This document shows, piece after piece, positions 9,184-17,690 of a stretch of 23,206 nt of DNA. Each line of letters begins with the position of its first letter. The stretch's first letter is position 1. The notes beneath the pieces were generated by a model. It searched no databases, was not told the origin of the DNA, and saw only the letters and a program-made list of their open reading frames with translations. The stretch is from Chara braunii (Eukaryota > Streptophyta > Charophyceae > Charales > Characeae). The stretch covers positions 88,215 to 111,420 of the forward strand of contig BFEA01000032.1 of NCBI GenBank assembly GCA_003427395.1. Reading direction: 5' to 3'. The translations under genes and the position numbers were made by a program.

Positions 9184-10275
9184 ACCTACAATGGAAAGAA
9201 AGAAGAGAGTGTGTTGCACTGGGCAGCGGCAATTGAAACTTATGTGTATGGACAGCGAATTCCGTACTGGGACAGGGTGTTGATGGCAACTTCGTGCATG
9301 GGAGGCGACGCCATGAGCTTCGCCATCTCGCTGCAAAAGGAGGCGGGATGCAGCTCCATGGTAGAATATTCGCAGCAAACACGAATCGAAGATTTCCTTA
9401 AATTAATAAGAGAAAGATTTGAGGACAAAAACTTGGCAAGACGTACCGAAATGTTGATCCTCAGCCTTCCTGACAGGAAATGGAAGAGTACCTCTGCACT
9501 AAAGGCAACTATGGATGAACTATTGCAATGCCCTGATCACGGGTTGACGCCAGCCCAAATTCTGAACAGTTTTGCACGAGCACTCCCGGATCCCCTAAGA
9601 ACACAACTCTATCCCCGTACCAAGGAAGAGGGGATGACATATGAGAAGTTCGACAAGATCGCCATAGATCATGCCGGCTTCCTCGCGGAAGCAAATTATT
9701 GTCATTACTGGAAGGATCTGCAAGCGGGAAAAAGATGCCAAAACCGCACTATCTCAGGGTCTATACCTGGGAAAGACAGTCTCCTTCTAACCTTTGAAGA
9801 AGGAGGCGTCGAGACCATCTCCTAGGATCAGGTTGACTATGGTCTCGATGAACCCAACAGACTAGTAGCTCAGGAGGGGAGTTACGCGGCTGTTGCAGCT
9901 CGCGGGGAAGGGCGTCAAGGAAGAGGGTGTGGCCGAGGAAGACGTCGCGGCCGTGGTGGACGAGGATTCGGCACCCAGAGGGGTGGTGGTGAAGGAAGCC
10001 ACTACGTGGGAGGAAGGGGAAATGGTCCCTCATACGGTGGCCGTGGTTCTTACTCCACCTGGGGTAGAGGAAGAGGCTCATGGTACAACAAGTGGGATAA
10101 GCCATACCCACCACATCCAGGCCTACCCGAAGGGAAGCCTTGGAAAGAGTTGGGAATAACAGAAAAGGTATGGGCTGAAAGAAAGAAAGTCGACCAATGC
10201 CTCAAATGTGGGGACCCCGACCACATTGTCCCCTATTGCCCTGACTATAGGGGGGCAAAAGGGAACAGCCAGTAG
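9184..10275 (+). pseudogene. gag: Element 1 Gag, capsid-like core and nucleocapsid
   Basis: Continues in frame 1 after the TAG at 9181. The region TYNGKKEESVLHW to about 9800 resembles the Ty3/gypsy Gag (retrotrans_gag) fold region that builds the particle. A further in-frame TAG at 9823-9825 aligns with Tyr in element 2. After it comes an Arg/Gly-rich segment (about 9904-10100, many GRG and RGG) of RNA-binding character, then a single CCHC knuckle at 10198-10239 (CLKCGDPDHIVPYC, CX2CX4HX4C). Gag ends at TAG 10273-10275; element 2 ends at the equivalent place, so this stop is the genuine terminator. Pol begins in the -1 frame. Confidence 0.85.
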
Positions 10276-10294
10276 AGGTGCCAGTTGCCTCTAC
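10257..10294 (+). promoter_or_regulatory. Putative -1 frameshift signal at gag/pol junction (element 1)
   Basis: Gag reads GCA-AAA-GGG-AAC; the heptamer A-AAA-GGG is at 10257-10263. After 8 nt comes a perfect 7-bp hairpin, GTAGAGG (10272-10278) with CCTCTAC (10288-10294), 9-nt loop, covering the gag stop. Pol is open in the -1 frame from 10251, overlapping gag by 25 nt. The A-site slip (GGG to AGG) is not canonical, so frameshifting is inferred, not shown. Confidence 0.5.
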
Positions 10295-11768
10295 CGGGGC
10301 TTCGAATGTTGAAAAATCAGAATCCTCCCATTCGAAGGCCCCAATGGCAGAAACTGAAGAGGAAGGAAGTCCCCATCTAGTACACTGTCCAGAGGTGGCA
10401 AACGTATGCATCTCTCTAGATGGATCCCTCGCTGGCGTGGGTGATGAGTTGGCCGCTCGTCGCCAAGCCTGGACTGAAATGCGTAAAAAGAAAGGACAGC
10501 TAATAATTGCAGATCTAGAAATAAATTGAGTTAGAGTAGGAGGTATGATAGACAGCGGGTCTACACGCAGTTATATTAGTAAAAGAGGTTTGCAGAAACT
10601 GCGTCTCGGTCTTAAGGTTAAGAAGTTAGATGAGCCCATTGTAAGTAAGTTAGCAAATAGTAGTGAAACTGTCATGGATCGATACATCGAGGGAGTACAA
10701 GTATACTTTCGGCTAGAAGCATAGGGAAAGGTGGAACGCGTTCTCCGCTCTCTGACCTTCTTGCTGGAGGATAACTTGCCCTTTGATGTGTTGNTAGGAA
10801 TGGATTGGGGTGAGGCTGCACATGCGGATCTAAAGTTAAGGGAACATGAATGTTGGCTCCCAAGTCCGCAAGGAGGTAAGAAAAAGATTCGCCTCTACCA
10901 TGAATCAGGAAAAGAAAGCAGCCTAGCTCACTGTTGTACGAGTGCCCCAGCGTTCTCTCGCCATGTTAAGAAACATAACTTGTATGACCAAGTCTTTGTT
11001 GTATATGTGCGCCCAGTAAAGGAAGGAGAAACAAAGGAAGAAGTCAAGTCCCAAGAGATTGAGAGGATCCTGAAAGAGTTCGCAGATGTGGCTGAAGCCC
11101 CAAGCGGTGTGGTGGAAAGACCAATCCGCCATCGCATTGATATCATTCCAGGGAGCGCGTCCCCGAAGGGGCCTATCTATCGTATGTCGCCCCAGGAATT
11201 GGATGAACTGCGAACCCAACTCGATGAGTTGTTGAAAAATGGTTGGATAAGACCTAGCTCCTCACCCTATGGTGCGCCTGTGCTCTTTGTGCCTAAAAAG
11301 GACAGCGGCGTTCGCATGTGTATAGATTATAGGAGGTTAAATGATATAACAGTGAAAAATGTCGAACCGTTACCACGAATAGACGATTTGTTGGATCGCG
11401 TGCAGGGAAGCAAAGTGTTCTCAAAGATTGATCTAAAATCCGGCTACCATCAGATTGAGGTTGAGCCGGAAGACCAACATAAGACTGCCTTCAGGACGAG
11501 GTATGGGCATTACGAATTCGTAGTTCTNCCNTTTGGTCTCACAAATGCCCCTGCCACTTTCCAAAGAACAATGAACGAACTATTTCGTGAGTGGCTCGAT
11601 AAATTTGTTGTGATTTATCTAGACGATATTTTGATTTTCAGCAAAGATGAAAAAGAACATGTTGAGCACCTTCAACTTGTGCTAAATAAGCTAAGGGAAG
11701 CAAAACTCAAGATAACCCAAAGAAGTGTGAATGGGCTAAGCGTCAGGTTCTATACCTGGGACATGTGA
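10276..11768 (+). pseudogene. pol: Element 1 Pol: protease and reverse transcriptase
   Basis: All in frame 3. The retropepsin-type aspartic protease has its catalytic motif as D-S-G at 10551-10559 (MIDSGSTRSYIS). Reverse transcriptase follows: the [19 protein letters not shown] and CIDYRRLN motifs, [22 protein letters not shown], and the catalytic YLDD box at 11616-11627, so the RT palm residues are present. Two in-frame stops lie in the protease part, TGA 10527-10529 and TAG 10722-10724; at the latter element 2 has Asn. Near 11714 one A appears to be missing in the KI(N)PKKCEW region, which shifts to frame 2 and ends this frame at 11768. Ns at 10794, 11528 and 11531. The protein would copy element RNA into DNA in the particle; this copy cannot make it without repair or readthrough. 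Confidence 0.95.
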
Positions 11769-12298
11769 TTGATGGAGATGGGGTCAAACCGAAAGATGCA
11801 AAGATAGCAGCAATCAGAGATTGGCCGAACCCCCGCACCTTGACTGAGTTGCGGTCGTTCCTTGGGTTAGCCAACTACTATCGAAAGTTCGTAAGACACT
11901 TTACGATAATAGTCGCTCCCCTTCGCCGATTGCTTAAGAAAGAAGTAATTTGGAAGTGGGATTCGGACTGCACTATGTCTTTCAAGCGTNTGAAGAAGTG
12001 TTTGATCAATTATCCGGTTATGAAAGTAGCAGACCCTTCATTACCTTTTGTGGTCACGACCGACGCTAATCAATATGGTATAGGTGTTGTACTCCAGCAA
12101 GATGATGGGCATGGGTACAGACTTGTAGAGTTTATGTCTTGCCGCTTACCTAACGAGAAGGTGGTCGCTTCAACGTATGAACGAGAGTGGTATGCTTTGC
12201 GTGAGGCTCTCAGTCATTAGCGACACAACCTTCTAGGAAGGCATTTTAAAGTATACTCTGACCATGAAACACTTCGCTGGCTNAAAACGCAAGCTCGA
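11719..12298 (+). pseudogene. pol: Element 1 Pol: RT connection and RNase H
   Basis: Frame 2 resumes at [21 protein letters not shown] (RT thumb/connection), then LRSFLGLANYYRKF and the RNase H domain (TTDANQYGIGVVLQQDDG; STYEREWYALREALSH; DHETLRWL). The catalytic Asp of TTDA and Glu of YERE are present. A TAG at 12218-12220 replaces the Trp that element 2 keeps (DHWKHYLLG), a single TGG-to-TAG type change. The frame then continues without shift into integrase. Ns at 11990 and 12283. Confidence 0.9.
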
Positions 12299-13942
12299 AT
12301 GACACCTAAGTTGACAAGGTGGGCTGCAGAGATTGATATGTTTGACTTTGAGCTGAAGCCAGTCAAGGGTAAGTATAACGTTGTTGCTGATGCACTAAGT
12401 CGTAGATCAGACTTTTTCGGTGCTATTGTGACTTATCTAAATATAGGTGCAGACCTACAAGAAAAGATTAGAAATGCGTATCCCTCTGATCCTGTTTATG
12501 GAACCATGATTAAGCTAGTGCAAGAAAAGCCAGCAGAGTTTCCCGATCATAAAGTAACTCAGGGTCTGTTGTTTGAACGAACTGATGTACATGATAGGCT
12601 GTGTATACCCAATTATGAAGAGATCAAGAGTATGATCTTGGGGGAATGCCATGATACAGAAGGCCATTTCGGGTGGAAAAAGACCGATGGGACTTTATTG
12701 CGTTCCTACACCTGGCCTCGGATGAAAGCAGACTGTATCGCGTATGTGCAAGGTTGCCAAGTGTGCCAACGAAACAAAAGCACCACGCAATCGCCCCTCG
12801 GGCTACTTAAGCCCTTGCCTATCCCTACCGGCCCTGGAGACTCTGTCTCTATAGATTTCATGGACACTAAGGTAAAAAGCAAAAATGGGAAGACGCAAGT
12901 AATGGTCATAGTGGATAGATTCACTAAGTNTGNTGTTTTTGTAGCTTTGCCTGCNNAAGCAAANACTGAATTGGTAATTCGGGAATTCTTTAACCATTGG
13001 GTAAAAGACTTTGGACATCCCTTAACTATTGTGAGTGACAGAGATACCAGGTTCACAAGTGAACAATGGCAGCAACTGATGAATGTTTATGGCTNTAAGT
13101 TNACTATGTCATCAGGCAGACATCCTGAGACTAATGGCCAGACTGAGCAGATGAACAAGATTTTACAGCAAACTCTGCGCATGTACATTCGTCCCGATCA
13201 GATTGACTGGGATGAACATCTGCCTAAGGTTGCTAGTGCCTATAATAACTCTGTGCACCTATCTACGTGTAAGACTCCTATGGAGTTACATCTGGGATGG
13301 CGTCCACGCAGACCCATTGATCGGTTGAACCCGGATCAAGTACATAAGCTTCCTATAGGGACTAGTGAATTTGCAGTNCAATATCANAAAGACATTGANA
13401 ANGTAAAAGAAAATATACTCAAAGCACAACATCAGATGATTGAANAGGCAAATAAGCATAGACGCCCGTCTCAATTTGCTGTAGGAGATTTGGTTTGGGT
13501 GAAGTCTAAAGAGTTTGCTCCTGAAGAGAACATCTCTCCGAAGCTTCTACCCACCTACCGAGGACCTTGGCAAGTTCTAGACGTAATTGGAGATGTGGAT
13601 GGTCCTTCGTATGTCATTGAGATTCCTCCTCATCTACGTACATATCCAGTGTTCCATGCGTCCAAGCTCTTACCTTGTGTAACGAATGAGCTCTTCCCAA
13701 GTCGCCGATCAGCGATACCTCCAAGTATGGATGGGAAGTATGACGTGGATAAAATTGTTGCAGAAAGTACTTACCACACTGGACGTAGAGGCAGACCACA
13801 GCGACAGTATAAGGTGAGGTTTGCATACCAGGATCCTAGTGAAGATCGCTGGTTTACAAGAGAAGAGTTGTTAGATTCTGCACCTCATATTGTGTCTGCT
13901 TACGAAAGCGCAAGGAGAGGAATTCATATCCTTGATAGGTAA
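12299..13942 (+). CDS. pol: Element 1 Pol: RNase H tail, integrase and chromodomain-like end (open)
   Basis: An open stretch of 547 codons in frame 2, really the C-terminal part of the polyprotein rather than a gene with its own start. It opens with the RNase H end KGKYNVVADALSRR. Integrase: zinc-binding H-X4-H (12650, 12665) and C-X2-C (12755, 12764); catalytic Asp 12854 (SIDFMD), Asp 13037 (IVSDRDTRF) and Glu 13145 (NGQTEQMN), with 35 residues between the second Asp and Glu, the DD35E signature. After the GDLVWVKSKEF and YRGPWQVL (GPF/GPY-like) region, the last ~65 residues (DKIVAESTYHTG ... QYKVRFAYQ ... DRWFTREEL) resemble a chromodomain, which in chromoviruses directs insertion to chromatin marks. 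Fourteen Ns give unresolved residues, mostly near 12930-12964 and 13378-13445. Confidence 0.92.
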   Translation: MTPKLTRWAAEIDMFDFELKPVKGKYNVVADALSRRSDFFGAIVTYLNIGADLQEKIRNAYPSDPVYGTMIKLVQEKPAEFPDHKVTQGLLFERTDVHDRLCIPNYEEIKSMILGECHDTEGHFGWKKTDGTLLRSYTWPRMKADCIAYVQGCQVCQRNKSTTQSPLGLLKPLPIPTGPGDSVSIDFMDTKVKSKNGKTQVMVIVDRFTKXXVFVALPXXAXTELVIREFFNHWVKDFGHPLTIVSDRDTRFTSEQWQQLMNVYGXKXTMSSGRHPETNGQTEQMNKILQQTLRMYIRPDQIDWDEHLPKVASAYNNSVHLSTCKTPMELHLGWRPRRPIDRLNPDQVHKLPIGTSEFAXQYXKDIXXVKENILKAQHQMIEXANKHRRPSQFAVGDLVWVKSKEFAPEENISPKLLPTYRGPWQVLDVIGDVDGPSYVIEIPPHLRTYPVFHASKLLPCVTNELFPSRRSAIPPSMDGKYDVDKIVAESTYHTGRRGRPQRQYKVRFAYQDPSEDRWFTREELLDSAPHIVSAYESARRGIHILDR

Positions 13943-14002
13943 GTGATTCTCAGAGGACTTCGAATAGGCTGTAGAGGCAATGCATGGAAAGCATAAGCAA
14001 AG

Positions 14003-14023
14003 CTGGGAGCTTAATGCTCCCAG
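14003..14023 (+). other. Perfect hairpin 61 bp after element 1 pol
   Basis: CTGGGAGC (14003-14010), loop TTAAT, GCTCCCAG (14016-14023): an 8-bp perfect stem. It is purine-rich on the left arm, at the place where the polypurine tract and 3' LTR start are expected. Element 2 has a different hairpin at the equivalent place (21371-21386). Confidence 0.6.
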
Positions 14024-14660
14024 AAGGTTCGGTTGTCGCTTTGTGAATGAGGGACGTGGGACCCTGTTTCCAGCAGGTGCAGCGCCCCACCAATAGAGTG
14101 GAGTCACCCGCAAGATGGCCTCGATCCCGCTGGTTCCCTCACCACCACAGGACCGCAGGACATCATAGGATGTAAAAAAAAAAAAAAAAAAAAAAAAAAA
14201 CTAAATTCACCACGGAGAGGCAATACATGCAAGTCAGAAGTGTGGCCTCTGTTTGGTATATAGTTAAACAATGACTTGCCAGTATAGAAAGCAATCACAA
14301 CAACACACACCCAGAGTATAGTCATGACTCATGACCATGAGGTCATGTTTCTTTGTTCTTTATTTCTGTTTTTCTGCTTTCTTAAGAAGAAGCTAAGTTG
14401 TCAGTTCCTTCATAATGGCGAGTTATTTGGGGGGGGTAACGTATACACGCACGGACAGAACTAGGGCCATGTGTTGTTTGGCATTCCGGTACCGTCGCGC
14501 ACAGCTGGCTGGCCTAAATGAGACTGCCATAGCAAGCAGCCTAACATGTAGGATGACATATAGCAAGACAACAAAGAGTGTTCCTCCATTTCCTTTTCTC
14601 CCTCCTCCTCGCCCACCTTACGCATTCAATCATCTTCCGCTTTCTGGCCAAGCTGTTTTT
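14024..14660. other. Spacer between the elements, no LTR recognised
   Basis: No copy of the 6242-7199 sequence is visible. It contains an A-run at 14174-14200 and a short inverted repeat ATGACC-ATGA-GGTCAT at 14331-14346. No gene recognised. Confidence 0.5.
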
Positions 14661-14778
14661 TCAAGATGTGGTAACGTGTTGCCGAATGATACACGCATGT
14701 GAAATGTTGATAAACAGACTATGAGTTCAAATCCTGACAGATTCAACATAGTTAAGGGATACCTCACTTTGGGGACAG

Positions 14779-14826
<48 letters not shown>

Positions 14827-14827
14827 N

Positions 14828-14869
<42 letters not shown>
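14661..14869 (+). repeat. tRNA-like SINE (copy 3) with ~90-nt A-tail
   Basis: The stretch TGAAATGTTGATAAACAGACT followed by B box AGTTCAAATCC (14724-14734) matches the core of the SINE at 3788-3850 (TGAACTGTTGAAATACAGACT, AGTTCGCATCC). The A-box part near 14684-14696 (GAATGATACACGC) is weaker. About 45 bp of tail sequence is followed by A-tail 14779-14869 with one N at 14827. Such a long tail fits recent retroposition, although the homopolymer length is unreliable. Confidence 0.55.
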
Positions 14870-14870
<1 letters not shown>

Positions 14871-14959
14871 AAGAAAAGGGAAGTGGTAACGGCAGCCATA
14901 GGGCAGGGATGCTTAAAAAGTAAGAAAAATCTTTCCATAAGGTGAGCGGTCCTACACAG

Positions 14960-15022
14960 TTGACCGCACTGACCAAGCGTTGACCAAGGCGTTGACCGGA
15001 GTTGTTGACCATGACATTGACC
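14960..15022 (+). promoter_or_regulatory. Cluster of six TTGACC-like hexamers (W-box-like)
   Basis: TTGACC at 14960, 14980, 14992, 15005 and 15017, and CTGACC at 14969; spacings 9, 11, 12, 13 and 12 bp. A further TTGACC is at 15188. TTGAC(C/T) is the core bound by plant WRKY factors. The cluster lies about 600 bp before gag of element 2, where its 5' LTR promoter would be expected, but no LTR is recognised there. Confidence 0.55.
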
Positions 15023-15609
15023 AGGCTGGAGTTGGTATATTCTCGCCAAGCCTTCAGCCCATCCCCTCGCCCTATGGATGTGCACTCACCCCATGGTACT
15101 TTGCTGAGTCTGTTTGTCTTTTCTTTCTGCATTGAGTCTCTTCTATCCAGGTGCTAGGAACTCTGTGTATGAGGTCGTAGAGCTTTGTTGACCAAACCCA
15201 CACGGGCTGAGTAGGGCTAAAGGCTGTCTGACGACTTGACTGACCCGGAGGACACGAACCCTCCCAAGGACCGGTATAGACCGGCGGGCTGCTCAGTGTG
15301 GCACAGTAAGCCCAAAATCCGAGTTGTGGGCTGCACAACAAGTTGTCTAAGTCTTGAGAGGACTTGCTGATCGTGTCGTCATGTCTGCGACGTTAAAGAA
15401 TTCATGAGGAGTCATGGGGGATCTCCTTAAATTCCTCCTGATCAGCATTGAAGTCTTGTAGCGACAGCCTTAGCATTAGGTCCAGGCTAGAGACCATAGC
15501 TGACAGGGTCTTATACAGATCCTGTAGTCCTTGGACAGTTAGTCATTCAGTCAACTGGGTAGGTCTACGTGGTGAGGAGTGGGACAGTTATTGTCGTGCA
15601 CCGGACACC
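15023..15609 (+). other. Upstream region and leader of element 2
   Basis: No clear primer binding site or LTR end. TTGGTATATTC at about 15034 only begins like one. The last ~40 bp (GAGTGGGACAGT before the start codon) resemble the leader of element 1. No gene recognised. Confidence 0.45.
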
Positions 15610-16461
15610 ATGGATAACTACCCTATGTACGGTCTGCTTGTGGGGTTCTCCCTATGGGGGACCCTCTGGCGTCTTCTCTTTCCTCTGGGATTCTGGAACA
15701 CGATGACGTGTAGAGTAGAGACGAGGGGTGGCGCTAGTACCACTCCCTACACCCAGGAATAGGAGGAGGAGGCTGCAAGGATCTTGGCCGAGCAGAAGGC
15801 AAAGAAGGAGAAGAAGAAGGTTGTGAAGCAGGCCAAAAAGTTGGCCTTAATACAGGAGCAGGCCGCGAAAAGAAAGAAGTTGGAGGAGGAATTGCAAAGG
15901 GTGAAAAAGGAGGAGGAAGAAAAACTGAAGGCAGTGGATGAAGGAGAAGAAGAAGAAGAGAAGAAGGCGGCAGAAGAAGTTCCCCTGATAAGAAGGAGTT
16001 TCAAGGACAAAGCGGAGTCCAGTGGCACGAAGAAGGAAGGGGACCAGTGGTTGGGGAAGAAGGTATCTGAGTGGGTCGCCAATCTGTCCCTGGGAGAAGA
16101 GGAGGAAGCAATGTTATATGTCCCCAGGGAAGAACAGGAGGCGGTAGTGAAAGAGTGGGAAGCAGAAGATGACCCCTTAAAACGCCAAAATATAGAAAAT
16201 GAGAAGAAGTTAGAGTGAAAGTTGTGCTTAGCCAGGGAGAAGAAGACGAGAATGGAGGAGGTAAGCAAAGCTGCGAAAGAATTGGAGGCTATAAAAGAAC
16301 AAAGGGCGCAGATGGAGGCGCAGGCAGACATACAAGGGAAGATGGAGGTGATGTCGAGGAATATTGAGCTCCTGGCCAAAGCATGGGACGAGCAGTATTA
16401 GTTTACTAGGAGCCAGGATGTAGCCTTGCGATCAATCCGACTGGGATTCAAAGAGTTTGTG
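15610..16461 (+). pseudogene. gag: Element 2 Gag, N-terminal hydrophobic and coiled-coil region
   Basis: The ATG at 15610 (MDNYPMYG) matches the start of element 1. The hydrophobic segment ends RLLFPLGF, sharing 17 of the first 28 residues with element 1. Next comes a long Lys/Glu-rich, heptad-compatible segment (about 15763-16395), then AKAWDEQY and RSIRLGFKEFV. Three in-frame stops interrupt frame 1: TAG 15760-15762, TGA 16216-16218 and TAG 16399-16401. Apart from its charge pattern the coiled-coil part is poorly conserved with element 1, while the N-terminus is well conserved. It is cut off by the inversion that begins at about 16462. Confidence 0.75.
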
Positions 16462-16699
16462 CGATGAGGACCTGTTCCTCAGGAGCTATCTTTTGTAGGT
16501 GTACGTAGGAGTTCACATTCGCCTCCGAAGTGTCAAAGTTCGCTTCCTTCATTCCACTGTAAGAGTCAACGAACTTTACCTTGACTGGCTCTCTACGGGG
16601 ACGCGCTTCCTCCTCTCTTGGAGCAGCTAGTTTTGCGCCTGCTATGACGCCCGTGCAGAATCGCTCTGTGTTTTTTAGCCTCGCCGTTACTTCTGAGCC
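16462..16699 (-). pseudogene. gag: Inverted segment of element 2 Gag
   Basis: On the minus strand this ~238-bp block encodes REEEARPRREPVKVKFVDSY, then a stretch ending LQKIAPEEQVLIA. KVKFVDSYSG aligns with the capsid start of element 1 (KLKLP-stop-TYNG), and VLIA should be followed by the plus-strand HTLKDEAASFA that begins at about 16700. Both ends therefore join logically to plus-strand gag if the block is flipped, within a base or two. This shows an internal inversion, not a separate minus-strand gene. Confidence 0.8.
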
Positions 16700-17676
16700 C
16701 ACACTCTCAAAGATGAGGCAGCTAGTTTCGCTAGATCGCTCTGCCGCGCTGCTAAATGCGAAAATGGTATGGTTGCTTATTCCTTGATCACCCCCCTCAG
16801 TGACTTCTTTAAGTTACTGCGCGAGAGGCTTGCAGATGTCACGCGAAGCATTAGAGCCTCTAACAAGTTGCCAACCATTCATTCCCGCCAATGGAGGAGC
16901 GCCAGGGCACTCAAGGGTGTCATGGATGAATTGGTAGCTGTCCCTGGTCATGGGGTCACTGAGACCCAATTGGTCCAACTATTTTATCGTGCCATGCTCG
17001 AGCCTTTACACGGGCACTTCTTCAAGAAGAGTAGGGAGTCTACCATGACCTACGATACTTTGAGTACGGAGGTGGTAGCATTCGAAGCGAAGTCCATGCC
17101 AGTTTCCACTTTCTGGCATAAGGACCTTGACAAGGGAAAGAAGTGGAAAGGTCGTACCATCTCGGGTCAGGTCAAGGGCAAGGATCGCCTGATCCTTACG
17201 TTAGATGAGCGTGTTGTGGAAGAGGTCCCCTATGAACAGATAGAGTGGGGCCTAGAGGAAGAGGATAGTGGCGCTAGTCAGGGGAGGACTTATGCTACTG
17301 TTGCGGCTGGAGGGAGGTCGGGGCCAAGGGGGCCAGGCTTCCAATGGCCGAGGATAGGGCGATCAAGGGGTTGGTGGCAGAGGAGGCCGCCAAGCGGGAC
17401 GTAGGGGTCAAGGTCCCCCACAAAACCGCTCTAGTTTTAATCGGTCACCGTACAGAAGGGGTGGATGGCACCCTGGTCTGCCACAAGGCAGGCCTTGGGA
17501 AGATTTGGGCCTAGAACAAACAGTCTGGCAGAGGAGGATCGATCAGGATCAGTGCATTTATTGCGGTGATCCTGGTCACATTATTAAATACTGCCCCTGG
17601 TCACATTATTAAATACTGCCCTAAGTACAGAGCGGCCCGATTTGCTGCACAGGCAGCAAAAGGCAACCGCCGGTAG
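16700..17676 (+). pseudogene. gag: Element 2 Gag, capsid-like remainder and nucleocapsid
   Basis: Frame 2 from HTLKDEAASFA through SDFFKLLRERLADV, RSARALKGVMDELVAVPGHG and GRTISGQVKGKDRLILTLDE, matching the capsid-like region of element 1. It ends at TAG 17402-17404; the continuing sequence (QAGRRGQGPPQNRSS ... GRPWEDLGLEQTVW) is in frame 3, so an indel lies near 17390. The CCHC knuckle is complete at 17553-17594 (Cys 17553, Cys 17562, His 17577, Cys 17592) but is followed by an exact 25-bp repeat that brings TAA 17610-17612 in frame. The original end of gag, TAG 17674-17676, is kept in frame 1. RNA-binding Arg/Gly content is lower than in element 1. Confidence 0.85.
17571..17620 (+). repeat. 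Exact 25-bp tandem duplication in the zinc knuckle
   Basis: CCTGGTCACATTATTAAATA plus CTGCC occurs at 17571-17595 and again at 17596-17620 without a difference. As 25 is not a multiple of three, it shifts the frame. Confidence 0.95.
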
Positions 17677-17690
17677 GGATTGCAACTACC
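17658..17690 (+). promoter_or_regulatory. Putative -1 frameshift signal at gag/pol junction (element 2)
   Basis: Heptamer A-AAA-GGC at 17658-17664 in gag frame, a 7-nt gap, then hairpin GGTAG (17672-17676), 9-nt loop, CTACC (17686-17690) covering the gag stop. The -1 frame after the heptamer (KRQPPVGIA) resembles that of element 1 (KREQPVEVP). The layout matches 10257-10294 with a different stem sequence. Confidence 0.45.

Larger units (their letters stand above)
6242..14023 (+). mobile_element. Element 1: Ty3/gypsy chromovirus-type LTR retrotransposon, decayed
   Basis: Order on the plus strand: LTR-like promoter region, primer binding site at 7204, leader, gag (8157-10275), protease, reverse transcriptase, RNase H, integrase and chromodomain-like end (to 13942), then a hairpin at 14003-14023. 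RT before RNase H before integrase is the Ty3/gypsy order, and the chromodomain-like tail points to chromoviruses. The left boundary is only the first base I can defend. No 3' LTR resembling 6242-7199 is visible downstream, so the right boundary is also provisional. Confidence 0.85.

Noticed and set aside
15034-15046. TTGGTATATTC as the primer binding site of element 2
   Set aside because: Only the first six or seven bases match, and no LTR end precedes it at the proper distance.
14630-15132. Minus-strand frames with long Phe runs
   Set aside because: Translated poly(A) tail of the SINE at 14779-14869.
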